Below, piece by piece: positions 31,328 through 40,533 of a stretch of DNA of 64,000 nucleotides. The notes under the pieces were generated by a model that was not told where the DNA came from, made no database searches, and worked only from the letters and a program-made list of their open reading frames with translations. The stretch spans positions 1 to 64,000 of the forward strand of contig JADNRX010000278.1 in assembly GCA_015501595.1 (NCBI GenBank), in the 5' to 3' direction. The translations under genes were made by a program, and so were the position numbers. The first letter of the stretch is position 1. Each line of letters starts with the position of its first letter. Origin of the DNA: Hymenopellis radicata. Its lineage: Eukaryota > Basidiomycota > Agaricomycetes > Agaricales > Physalacriaceae.

Positions 31328-33338
31328 TAAGGCAAGCCTGAACCGACTGCTGAATAGCGTGCGTAAGTAATCAGTAATCATGAAGGGACTTCGACCGCAT
31401 TCATCAAATGCGTGGGTTGTCAATGGAATTGACCCGGGCCGCCGCCTGATGGCGGCATCTTGCACGGTGACGGAAGAGCGGTGGAAAGGTGAATTCCAGC
31501 CGACTTCCGGTGAGGGTCAAAACCAGTACACAAGGGGAAAGGGACCTGGGAACGATACCGAGGATGCCCAAACATACCACACAGAGCATAGCTCCCAGAG
31601 TGCTTGCACTCGCTGAAGGGCATCAGAACCCAGCCCGAAACCCCACACAGAGCAATGTGATGTAAATTGATCCTGTAGTATAGTCATAAATGGTCTAAAG
31701 AGAGAATGTTAGTAAACGTGAAACAACTGCTCTAGTTCCTGCCATGAATACCCGACGAAGCCTCTATTTGAGGATCGCATATGGGGAGGGAATTGAAATA
31801 CCCGACGAAACCAATGAGGATCGCATGTGGGAAAGAATACCCGACGAAACCTCTATTTGAGGATCGCATGTGGGGAGGGAAGATACCCGACGAACCAATG
31901 AGGATCGCATAAGGGAATACTGCACCAATATGGTACAGGAAAATACAGACGGGGATGCTTCACCAAAGGCTGACATCCAAGCTGGGAAACAGAAGTCTGG
32001 CTAAGACACTGCAGAATATGCCTGAAGTGGCGGTGGACGAAACCCAACCTCCGTAACTTGGCAGAGATACGAAGGGAGTGGACAAATTAAAGAGGTAACT
32101 CACAATTTTAAACAGTACGGGCGGAAATTGCGGCCTCCTTGGCAGCTAGAATACCGTCCACCCTCGTCGCATAGAAATCACGGAGAAGAGAACACCTTTC
32201 AAGACATCGTGGCGGGTCTCCCGCTCGAAAGCATACCAGTCCGTGTATGACTCCTCGAACCGGCCATGTCTAATGAAGAAGAGGCGATGGAGTCGGAACT
32301 GCTCCGCCAAATTGTGCCTAGAAGCCTTTGAGAGTCAAGAGACTCTCGCAGAGCAGAACAAGTGCAGCCTCCATGTTCTGTGCCGACTCCTGCCACTGCA
32401 AGGGGTAAGGCATGATGCGCCCTCGTCGTTGCCCAAAGCGCGACCATCTTGACCATGTCGAATGTGGTGACCTTGTCTGGAGTGGGGTTGGACGAGGTAG
32501 GATCGGGTTTGATCTGCTTGGTGTGAAGTTCGTGCAGCTGGTGCAGAGCCATTGCGAGACGGGCGTTGGTGAACCAATGGAGGGGAACATATAGTTTATT
32601 GGCAATGGAGTTCAGGATGATGGGGAATGACAACGTCGGGCTCCTGGCCAGTGATGCGGACGATGGGATCGCGCAAGATCATCGATCCCACGACAGGTCG
32701 TCGATTTCCTTGAGTGGTAACGACAGCGTCAGCCTTGTTCGCTCGCATTGTCTCCACCTCCTCCAAAATGAAGATCGGCAGTGGTCCGGTGCTGGTGCAA
32801 AATTCGGACTCGCGACCATCCGCTGCACGTCCTCCACAGGATATCCGTAGTATGCCTCCATCTTGGGCCTACATCTGGGTGAGCGGCTCGGTTGTCGCGG
32901 CAGTTTAGGGTCTGGTCTGCGCTGGCTTCGTTCCGGATCTCGACGGCGCAGTTGTACGCGTTGCGAATTCGAAGGCTCCTGCCGCTGGATTCAGAAGGGG
33001 GGAAGTTTGGTCCAGGCCGCAAAGTCAAAGGTGTCGGGGATAGGAGCCGGGATACCAGCATTGGGAAGTAAAGACATGTAGTATTTTTTAAAGGAGAGAA
33101 AATCGAAAAGTAATGGAAGCAGAGAGGCGCCGATGCTCTCTGTCGGCGAAGATGAGCGGGAAGGAAAAGGTGTGACGTGCACGCGATCTCACACCCAAAA
33201 AGGCAGGAGCAAGGGCTGTGCACTCTGCTCATACTACTGCTGTACTGGTGTGAGATCCTCAGGATCTCTTTCTTGGCTTGCCTTATCTAACGCTTACCCT
33301 AGCCGTTCGCAAGCTCACGTAGATCCAGCTAACAAATA
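31328..33338. mobile_element. Longer copy of the same element (copy 2), in direct tandem with copy 1
   Basis: It begins with the 260-bp left block and ends with the 235-bp right block of copy 1, in the same orientation and directly after it. The 1.5-kb inside holds a tandem repeat (31746-31915). It also holds broken open frames on the minus strand (32633-32199 and about 33080-32680) that share no clear family motif and are interrupted by frame changes. It is probably a decayed transposable element. I see no reverse transcriptase, integrase or transposase motif, so the class cannot be given. Confidence 0.6.
31746..31915 (+). repeat. Tandem repeat, about 45-bp units in an A-B-A-B order
   Basis: The core AATACCCGACGAA followed by GAGGATCGCAT occurs four times. 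Units 1 and 3 carry an extra CCTCTATTT and end in TGGGGAGGG. Units 2 and 4 carry CCAAT instead. The higher-order unit is therefore about 85-90 bp, present twice. It lies inside copy 2 of the repeat element. Confidence 0.85.
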
Positions 33339-33609
33339 TCGAGTGACGCGCAAACACGTCAACGCGACTGCTCCTAAGTATCAGGCTACTTGTTACATTT
33401 CTTACGAGAGCGGACACGCGACCGCCGAATCATTTTGGTCCAAGTGGAACGAAAGGCGTGCTTTAGCAACATCACCTTCCTGGAAAGCAACAGCATCCAT
33501 CTGAGTACTACTTTCTGCCTCCCATATCTCAGCGTACGGTCCCATTTCTTCGATATTCATGTTCGTAATTGAACAGAGCGCCACCAGGGTGCCTAACATT
33601 GAGGCTGAG
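33339..33609. other. Short unique stretch between two mobile elements
   Basis: About 270 bp lie between the tandem repeat element and the copia insertion. A 65-codon frame on the minus strand (33599-33402) is open and ends in a stop. It may be part of a gene interrupted by the copia element, but I recognise no family. Confidence 0.35.
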
Positions 33610-33614
33610 AGGAT
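33610..33614. repeat. Target site duplication AGGAT (left)
   Basis: The five bases directly before the left LTR equal those directly after the right LTR (38746-38750), as expected for copia integrase. Confidence 0.92.
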
Positions 33615-33904
33615 TGTTGAGATCTAGGACACCGTGTAAGTAGATATAGCAAATCTATTTCCCAGTACACCGTGGTGGATGACTGGGTGCGTACCTAGAC
33701 ACCGTGTAAGTAGATATAAGCAAGATCTATTTCTATGTGTCGTCAGTACAGTAACCCTTTCCATGTGTGAAAGCGACTTACCCCAGTACACCGTGGTGGA
33801 TGACTGGGAGTAAGCTGGATCAATCGCGCGCGTTCATACCGCGCGCTCGGTCTCTATCTCCGATCTCCGAGATGATCTCGCGTTGTTCTCATACTATCAC
33901 AACA
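33615..33904 (-). repeat. Copia 3' LTR (290 bp)
   Basis: It has the TGTTG...CAACA ends in both orientations that the superfamily requires. Inside, two blocks occur twice: ACACCGTGTAAGTAGATATA and CCAGTACACCGTGGTGGATG. The LTR therefore contains an internal duplication of about 100 bp. It differs from the other LTR at roughly ten positions, many of them one-base indels. Confidence 0.93.
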
Positions 33905-33914
33905 CTCCTCCTCA
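33905..33914 (-). other. Polypurine tract of the copia element
   Basis: Read on the minus strand, the bases just before the 3' LTR are TGAGGAGGAG, a purine run in the position where plus-strand DNA synthesis is primed. Confidence 0.7.
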
Positions 33915-33924
33915 ACGCGAAGAC

Positions 33925-35476
33925 TCATCGCTCCTCCTTGCTCTCCACAACCCCCATCCAAGTTCTAATCTTCTGGAAATCCGCCGTCGGCAACGCTTTC
34001 GTGAAGGCATCAGCGGTGTTCTCCTTGCTCGGGACGTCATGGAAATCGACCATCTGCGAGGCTACGCATTCCCGAGTGTAGTGGTACTGCACATCGATGT
34101 GCTTGACTCGTTGATGGAATGTTGGATCTTCTGTGAGTAGCCTTGCCCCGTTGTTGTCGATGAAAATTCCAGTGCTTTCCTTCTGATCGCATCCGATCCT
34201 CTCAGAACGCTCCGAATCCATACTGCCTCCTTCGTCGCTGAGCATGCTGCCATATATTCCGCCTCTGTGGACGATGTCGCTACAGTGGTTTGTTTCTTCG
34301 ACATCCAGGATATCAATCCAGAGCCGAGAGAGAAGCTGTAACCCGAGACGGATTTTCGTGTGTCAAGGCAGTTTGCATAGTCTGAGTCGGTATGTCCTAC
34401 GAGCTTGATTTTCTTCTTTCCTCCTAATCGAAGCTCGTAGTGTCTTGTACCTTTAAGATAGGCAACGACATGTTTTGCTGCTCCCCAGTGCGTTGTGCCA
34501 TAGTTGGTATTGAACCGACTGAGTACTCCGACTGCATGCGATATGTCCGGGCGCGTTCCAATGGCCAGATACATGAGGGACCCAACGAGACGTTTGTACG
34601 GGAGTTTCTCAACGTGCTTTCTCTCCTCCTCGGATCGTTGAGTCGTATCTGGCTCTTTCGTTAGCTTCGTGTTTGGCGGTAGCGGCGTTTTCTTGGGGTT
34701 GGCATCTTTGCATCCCAATTCCTCTAGGATGCGATCGATGAGGGCGGTCTGGGATAGGAATATTTCGCGGTCTTCCCTGTTCCTTCGCACGCGTATTCCG
34801 ACGACAAAACTTGCGTCTCCCCTCGATATCTCCCATTTCGTCTTCAACTGCTCCTCGAACCTTCTCGCTTTCCTCCTTGCTGCTTGCCGCGACGGTGAAT
34901 CGTCGACGTGGACTGCCACTATGAGAGTTCCAGTAGCCGTTTCTCTGTAATAGAGGCAGTGTTCGACACTTAGCTGTGTGAAGCCCCATTCCTTCATCGC
35001 GGCGTCCATCGTCCTATTCCAGATTCTTCCACCCTGCTTCATCCCATATAATCCCTTCTTCAACTTCCACACATAATCCTCCTTTCCTTCTTCTTCAAAA
35101 TTCTTCGGCTGCTCCATATATACCTCTTCTCCAAATCTCCGTACAGATATGCTGTCTTCACATCAATCTGTCTCAGCTCCCAGTCTCGAGTTGCGGCGAT
35201 GTGGTATAGGATGCGAAGCGATTCCATCCGAGCTGTAGGTGAGGTCGTTTTTGTGTAGTCTTTTCCGTACATCATCTCAAAGCCACGTAGGACATAACGC
35301 GCTTTGTGTCGGGTAACAACACCCTCCTCGTTTCGCTTTCGTCGCAGAACAAATTTGCCCTTCATGATTCGTCGATCTTTCGGCAATGCTCGAGCGGGGT
35401 ATTGCTTCGTAGACGCCCATGTTTTTGATCGATTTGAGTTCATCATGGATGGCAGCGAGCCATTTGTCGCGTTCAT
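33925..35476 (-). CDS. Copia reverse transcriptase and RNase H
   Basis: Two overlapping frames carry the reverse transcriptase: RKRNEEGVVTRHKARYVLRG and DVKTAYLYGDLE (first catalytic Asp), then LYGMKQGGRIWNRTMD and AVHVDDSPS (catalytic Asp pair; His replaces the more usual Tyr). RNase H follows with GHTDSDYANCLDTRKSVSGY, SWMSKKQTTVATSSTEAEYMA and, after another one-base break near 34205, VKHIDVQYHYTREC and a C-terminal DVPSKENTADAFTKALP, all standard for copia. Breaks at about 35400, 35110 and 34205 interrupt the chain. The stop at 33925 lies 10 bases before the purine tract. Confidence 0.9.
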
Positions 35477-36311
35477 CGCCGTCTAGAGCTTCCTGTATCG
35501 TTGGCTCGTCTGGGCTGTTTGGGTTAAAACCCTCCTCCTCGAGCTCTGCTTCAAAAGCATTTGCTTCGCTCTCCTTCTCTCTCGCTGCTTTCTTCTCAGC
35601 TCTCTCTTTCGCTTTCACCTGTCCACTCTCTTTCGAGCTCTCCACCGCTTGACGTACACGTTCATCTCCTGAGGGACCGGGAACTCGTTTTGATCTCCTC
35701 GGTGCAGCGGCATTCTCAGCATTTTGCTTTGCTGGTTCCGGTGTTTCCTCGTCTTCGTCAGACGAGTCATCGGTCCATATGCGCTCTTTCTTTTCTGGCA
35801 CTTCAGGAGGTATGTCATCGTCATTTACGATCCGTCCGGGTTGTAACGGGCGTGCGCTTTCCTGCCAGCTCTCCTTGAATCGGACGTGGAACGATGTGAT
35901 GACCCTATGGGAGGCTTTGTGGTAGCAGAGGTAGGCTTTAGCATTCGAAGCATAGCCGATGAGTACACACTCAAGAGATTTGTCGTAGATCTTGGGATTG
36001 TGTTTATTCTGGATGAGGACGAAGGCCTTGCAGCCGATTTCACGCATATGAGACATGTCGGGTTTCTCGCCGTACCACACCTCATACGGCGTCATATTCG
36101 GTTGAGCCCTGCATGGTCTTCGCTGAGCGATGTAGGCGGCAGTTTCGTTGAAATAGTCCCATGTGTTTGGTGGTGCACCACATGCGATCCGCATCGTCCG
36201 CCCGAGTTCAAATATGACTCTGTGACTCCTCTCGACAATGCCGTTCTGAGCGGATGTGTACGGGGCTGTCAGCTGCTCCTTGGTTCCGTGGTTCGCTATC
36301 CATTCCCTCAT
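35277..36311 (-). CDS. Copia integrase C-terminal core and linker to reverse transcriptase
   Basis: The frame continues the integrase catalytic core: YTSAQNGIVERSHRVIFE carries the catalytic Glu in the usual N-G-x-x-E-R-x-H setting. It is followed by the copia conserved MTPYEVWYGEKPDMSHMREIG block, the Gly-rich/acidic linker and the start of the reverse transcriptase (ALDGDERDKWLAAIHDELKSI). It enters by a one-base shift from the Gag-protease frame and is left by another near 35400. It is a segment of one polyprotein, not a separate gene. Confidence 0.9.
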   Translation of the reverse strand: MREWIANHGTKEQLTAPYTSAQNGIVERSHRVIFELGRTMRIACGAPPNTWDYFNETAAYIAQRRPCRAQPNMTPYEVWYGEKPDMSHMREIGCKAFVLIQNKHNPKIYDKSLECVLIGYASNAKAYLCYHKASHRVITSFHVRFKESWQESARPLQPGRIVNDDDIPPEVPEKKERIWTDDSSDEDEETPEPAKQNAENAAAPRRSKRVPGPSGDERVRQAVESSKESGQVKAKERAEKKAAREKESEANAFEAELEEEGFNPNSPDEPTIQEALDGDERDKWLAAIHDELKSIKNMGVYEAIPRSSIAERSTNHEGQICSATKAKRGGCCYPTQSALCPTWL

Positions 36312-38299
36312 CTCGTCGCTATCAAGCTCCCACCGTCAACTCGATATATGCCGACTTCCTCTCCGCATTCTAGCTTCCGCTGCTTTTCCCACTTCTTGAG
36401 CTCATGGAACGCCCGGTCTTTCGAGCGAAGAGAAATGGACCAAATCATCCCCGTGTATTCGTCGACTAACTCCATAGAGTATTTGTTATGTCTGGCTGAC
36501 TCTACTGCCTGTGGTCCCGCCAAATCCACACAGACCACGCCCAGCTTCCTCTCAGATCGCTTCCCCTTTCTCTTCTTGGGTACGGATGTGCGCGTCTGTT
36601 TTCCATGGATGCAGGATTCACATAAGGGTGGTTCGAGGGAGAAGTCGACAGGCATACCTGTTGCCATGTTCATTCGGGCCATACACTTGATGGTTTCGAC
36701 GCCAATATGTCCTAGGCGTTTGTGCCAGGTTTCGAGAGTTGCAGTGAACGCCTTAGCGGAGTGCTTCGTCTTCGGCTCGGATGACCCTCCTATGGTCCAC
36801 AAACGGCCATCGCGTCGTGTACCGGTCATAACGGTGGTCTTGGTCTTCTTGTTTCGAACGACAAACTTGTCTGTATCGAAGATGACCTCGTTTCCACCCT
36901 CGCAGACCTTCCCGATCGACATCAAGCGTATATTCGCGCTTGGAACGAATAAGACGTTCTCCAGTGTGACGTTGACACCTTTGGCGATGCGGAGGGCGAT
37001 CTTCCCGATGCCTGTTGCATAGATGATGGATCCTCCAACGCCTCTGATCTTCTTCGGCGTGATGGGGACCAGCGTATGGAAGTCCTCACGGATTGGTGAG
37101 ATGTGGACTGTGGCGCCCGTATCGGCAATGAAAGACGCGCATTTCTCAGTGTTCATCGAGTGATATCCGGAGCGGCTTGTTGCTGTGGCGTATGTGTCTT
37201 CTCTGGGAGTGTCTTCATGATCTCTCCAGTCAACCGACGCTTTCGCATCTTCTTCAACTATGAAGGAGAAATCGTCGGAGTCGTCGTTCATTCGTCCGCC
37301 ATGCGTCTTGTGGAGCGTCCTGAGTTCGGACTGGGAGGTGGCGAGGAATGCAGTATTGATGGATTCGGCATCGCTGCTATCGTCCTCGGAGGCAGGCGCA
37401 TAGGAAAGGAAAACTTTTCTTCCTTTGCTGTCGGTGAAGGTCTTCTTCTTTTCTTCCTTCTCCTTCTCCTTCTCCTTTCCTCTCTCCTTCTTCTTGCTGC
37501 CACTCTTTCCGAACTTCTTTTCTCTCTCCTTCCTCTTCCGCTCGAAGACCTCCTCTTGACGACCCTCCATGGCGCTACCTTTTGCGAAACAGTCTCTGGT
37601 CCAATGCCGCTTTCCGCAATTTCCGCATACACCATCATCTTTCTTCTTCGACGCGCTGTCCGCCGTGGCGGCGTTCGCCTGCTCTGTCGCGACTTTTCTC
37701 TGCTCTTCGTTGACGCGTAGTTCCTCCTTCTCGAGGCGCTCCATCACCTTCTCCACGGTGAGTTTGTCATCGCTCTCCAGCGCATCACGTATAACGCGAA
37801 GATCGCCATCCATGGCGTGCAGGAGTACAGCGAGCGAGAGGCTGTCCACTGTGAGTGTGCCGACGTCGAAGATTTGTTTGCAGATGTCTTTGATTCGCGT
37901 CGCGGTTGATAGGATTTTGGAGTCGCGGAAGATATGCATGCTGAGTGCGTCGTCGAGAAGGGAGATCTGGCTCTGGGCCTTCTTCCTGTGCCTGCTCTGA
38001 AGCTTGTCCCAAATGTCCTTGGACGTGGTGCAGCTTTGATTGATCAGGTATTCGCGTTCGACATCTGAGATCGTGAGACGTATGTACGCCTGCGTCATGC
38101 GGTCGTTAAAGATCCATATCTCTTGCTGAGCCGCGTCGGTATCGGGAGGCTTAGAGATTGTGCCCATCGCGTACCCGTCATAGCCACTCATGATCATGCC
38201 GTCCGTGATCTTCGACGACCATTGCTTGTAATTCTTCTGTGCAAGGTCGAGTTCTTTGATGTCCGGCGGCTGTTTCGAGCGGAGGCGTTCTAGCGGCAT
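36308..38299 (-). CDS. Copia Gag, protease and integrase N-terminal part
   Basis: This 663-codon frame starts with a copia-type Gag (helical, with LQSRHRKKAQSQISLLDDAL and a retrotran_gag_2-like layout). It contains a zinc knuckle CGNCGKRHWTRDC (C-x2-C-x3-H-x4-C) and a Lys/Glu-rich linker. The aspartic protease active site SFIADTGATVHIS follows, then the gag-pre-integrase HHCC finger (TWHKRLGHIG ... CESCIHGKQ) and the first part of the integrase core with VCVDLAGP, which carries the first catalytic Asp. The frame ends at a one-base break near 36329-36331, just before the second catalytic region. Confidence 0.92.
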   Translation of the reverse strand: MPLERLRSKQPPDIKELDLAQKNYKQWSSKITDGMIMSGYDGYAMGTISKPPDTDAAQQEIWIFNDRMTQAYIRLTISDVEREYLINQSCTTSKDIWDKLQSRHRKKAQSQISLLDDALSMHIFRDSKILSTATRIKDICKQIFDVGTLTVDSLSLAVLLHAMDGDLRVIRDALESDDKLTVEKVMERLEKEELRVNEEQRKVATEQANAATADSASKKKDDGVCGNCGKRHWTRDCFAKGSAMEGRQEEVFERKRKEREKKFGKSGSKKKERGKEKEKEKEEKKKTFTDSKGRKVFLSYAPASEDDSSDAESINTAFLATSQSELRTLHKTHGGRMNDDSDDFSFIVEEDAKASVDWRDHEDTPREDTYATATSRSGYHSMNTEKCASFIADTGATVHISPIREDFHTLVPITPKKIRGVGGSIIYATGIGKIALRIAKGVNVTLENVLFVPSANIRLMSIGKVCEGGNEVIFDTDKFVVRNKKTKTTVMTGTRRDGRLWTIGGSSEPKTKHSAKAFTATLETWHKRLGHIGVETIKCMARMNMATGMPVDFSLEPPLCESCIHGKQTRTSVPKKRKGKRSERKLGVVCVDLAGPQAVESARHNKYSMELVDEYTGMIWSISLRSKDRAFHELKKWEKQRKLECGEEVGIYRVDGGSLIATR

Positions 38300-38446
38300 T
38301 GGGGAGGTGAATGATGAAAGGAATTTATGGTGATTTCGGTGTGTTGTGGGATGTACGACGTATCCGCGTCGTGTATGAAAGAAAAAACGGCTGTCCTTGG
38401 CCTAGATCCCAGCTGTACAACTTCGAAGAGCTGTTCAGCAGCAATT

Positions 38447-38456
38447 GCCCATAACC
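38447..38456 (-). other. Primer binding site, half-tRNA initiator-Met type
   Basis: Read on the minus strand, the ten bases right after the 5' LTR are GGTTATGGGC. They are complementary to GCCCATAACC, the anticodon stem-loop of eukaryotic initiator tRNA-Met, not to a tRNA 3' end. The Drosophila copia element primes from the same internal region with a cleaved tRNA half. The match is by eye against remembered tRNA sequence. Confidence 0.65.
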
Positions 38457-38745
38457 TGTTGAGATCTAGGACACCGTGTAAGTAGATATAGCAAATCTAT
38501 TTCCCAGTACACCGTGGTGGATGACTGGGCTCGTACCTAGGACACCGTGTAAGTAGATATAGCAAATCTATTTCTATGTGTCCGTCAGTACGTAGTCCTT
38601 GTCCATGTGTGAAACCGACTTACCCCAGTACACCGTGGTGGATGACTGGGAGTAAGTGGATCAATCGCGCGCGTCCATACCGCGCGCTCGGTCTCTATCT
38701 CCGATCTCCGAGATGATCTCGCGTTGTTCTCATACTATCACAACA
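38457..38745 (-). repeat. Copia 5' LTR (289 bp)
   Basis: This is the partner of the LTR at 33615-33904, with the same ends and the same internal duplication. In the element's own direction (minus strand) transcription should start within it and run toward Gag at 38299. Confidence 0.93.
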
Positions 38746-38750
38746 AGGAT
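38746..38750. repeat. Target site duplication AGGAT (right)
   Basis: Same five bases as 33610-33614. Together they define the exact borders of the copia insertion. Confidence 0.92.
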
Positions 38751-39232
38751 CATTTACCTTTCTGAGATCGAAAGCGCGTCTTTTCTTTTTGTTATGATTC
38801 AGGCAAGGACGACATTGAGCGTCGTTTTCTAGATCTGAGCTGTAGAGCTCGGACACCGGGTTCTAGCAGGACTAGGCATCACGATGAAGAGAGATGTCAA
38901 CTTGTACTGGGTGAATGAGTGTACAAGAGAAGGAAGCCGTATTCGACAGCATCAATCTGCATATAGCGGGATCATAGTATATAGGACCGACATTCAATCC
39001 AAAGCCAGTGATTGATCCTGCACTAAGTAGATGTGATGCTCCCCTGTAGGCTAGCTGAGTTCACGCCGCAACGGTAGATTCGCTTTTGAGAGAGACAAAA
39101 CATAACTCGCCATGGTTAGAAGATCCGTTCCTGACAGATTACACAGTCGCGAGCGATTGGATGGGATGCTTGAGAGAGAACGTCACACGTCAAGAAGGTT
39201 GATACTTTTACTAGTCTACCACAAATGTTCTC
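38751..39232. other. No supported gene
   Basis: About 480 bp lie between the copia insertion and the 3' end of the AP-3 mu gene. Only short open frames are present. I see no repeat other than the copia target duplication at its left end. Confidence 0.45.
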
Positions 39233-40386
39233 CTACCACCTCCATTCAATTTGACCCTCACTTCTTCCTCTTACGCCCTTGAAGGGGGTGTATTCCTCAC
39301 TGATGGTAAATTTGGACACTCGAAGGCTGGAGAATGTATGCGAGGACACAGAGAAGCGGACCAGGACGACACGAGCCGGTGAGGGTCTGTGAGAAAGATT
39401 AATTGAAGAATCGGCAAAAATCGAGGAAAAGACACACGTCGCTTCAGGGTTCCACTCTGCTTTCAACGCGTACCGCCCACTGGGGGGAATCTGGGGCATC
39501 TCAAAACGGAGGACATGAGAGCGCGCGTCCCAGGTCCACGAAGACCCGATTCCGCGTAATCCTGGTACAGGCGAACCGAACGGGATTTCGAGTTCGACCT
39601 TTTCCATGATATGCGTCGTCATACGCGACGTCAAAAGGATTTCAAACTTTCCAGGGGAAGAGGTTATCTTCAACGCGATAGGAATGGGAGGCGCCTGAGG
39701 CAACTGATAGTCGGCCAGGACAAACTTGGCATCGGGGGGTACGAAGGACATGCTCTGGTGGCTGGACCACCTGGCGAGGCGAATGCATGGGTGAAACGCG
39801 GGATGGGTGATCAGAGAAGGGTTCGATAGAGTCAATGTACAATCTGGAACGCCGGACAGCCGTGAATCAACGTCGATTCTGCCTCGGACGGAGGAGGATA
39901 ATGTGTTTCCGGTCCGGGATACAAGCGCCTTTAGAGTCTCGACAATGTCAAAGTAGATCTCGTTATTAACGTGTCTGACGCCTGCGCGGCGCCATGGAAT
40001 AGGGCTGGTAAAGGGCTTGGGGCATTCGACTGGCCGCCGAGGAGGGAGTTGAGTAATGACGGAGGGGTCACGATGTCGCGTAGGGCGTTCGGGGAGGTGG
40101 TCAGCGGGTGTCCGGCATCGAGGCTCTCGGCGATGAGCTGATATACGATGTCAAAGTTGTCCTGCAGCGCGACGGCGTTGACGCCGTCACCAAAATATGC
40201 CTTGAGGACGTTTACGAAGGCATTGAGGAAAGCTATTCCGAGCAGCGGATCCGTCGGCGGAGAGAGCGCGCAGACTAGGTGTATATCGTTACATGGTACG
40301 CTCACTTGGTCGTACAGAACGGCATTTGTGGACTGCAGAATCGGTCGCTGGGCGGCGTCCAAGATGATGAGGCCATCCAGAGGCAT
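39233..40386 (-). CDS. APM3: AP-3 adaptor complex subunit mu
   Basis: The mu subunit recognises Tyr-based sorting signals for Golgi/endosome-to-vacuole transport. The N-terminal longin-like part starts MPLDGLIILDAAQRPILQS and continues with HLVCALSPPTDPLLGIAFLN and the AP-3-specific HPLTTSPNALRDIV block. The mu-homology domain follows (NNEIYFDIVETLKAL, RGRIDVDSRLSGVPDCTLTL, FVPPDAKFVLADYQ) and ends EYTPFKGVRGRSEGQIEWRW. One intron (GTGTCT..CACAG) lies near 39430-39390. One base is missing in the TTT/AAA run at 40010-40012, shifting the frame between the two domains. At about 365 residues it is shorter than usual (over 400), because the middle of the longin domain is compact. Start taken as the Met before DGLIILD. 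Confidence 0.87.
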
Positions 40387-40533
40387 GTAGTGGTTGTGGC
40401 CGTCGGCGTGTTGATGGTCGATGACAGAGCCGGTGACACGCCGATCTTTAGTGCAGACTCGATCAAAGCTAGGGAGCCTGAATACAATCATGTCAAAGCT
40501 CATCATATCGAACGACCTCGAACGTATCTGAGG

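Larger units (their letters stand above)
33615..38745 (-). mobile_element. Full-length Ty1/copia LTR retrotransposon
   Basis: The element is 5,131 bp with two nearly identical LTRs (33615-33904 and 38457-38745) and a perfect 5-bp target duplication AGGAT (33610-33614 and 38746-38750). Coding runs on the minus strand in the order Gag, protease, integrase, reverse transcriptase, RNase H, which defines the copia superfamily. The primer binding site directly follows the 5' LTR and a purine tract directly precedes the 3' LTR. The polyprotein is broken by single-base frame changes at about 36330, 35400, 35110 and 34205. Several LTR differences are one-base indels of the same kind, so the breaks may be sequence errors rather than decay. 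High LTR identity suggests recent insertion. Confidence 0.95.

Noticed and set aside
31093..33338. Direct repeats 31093-31327 and 33103-33338 as LTRs of one element
   Set aside because: The sequence inside has no reverse transcriptase or integrase, and the second repeat pair (30790 and 31328) fits a tandem of two elements better.
35886..37022. 378-codon plus-strand frame inside the copia element
   Set aside because: Opposite the integrase and protease region, whose motifs are unmistakable on the minus strand. A codon-bias shadow.
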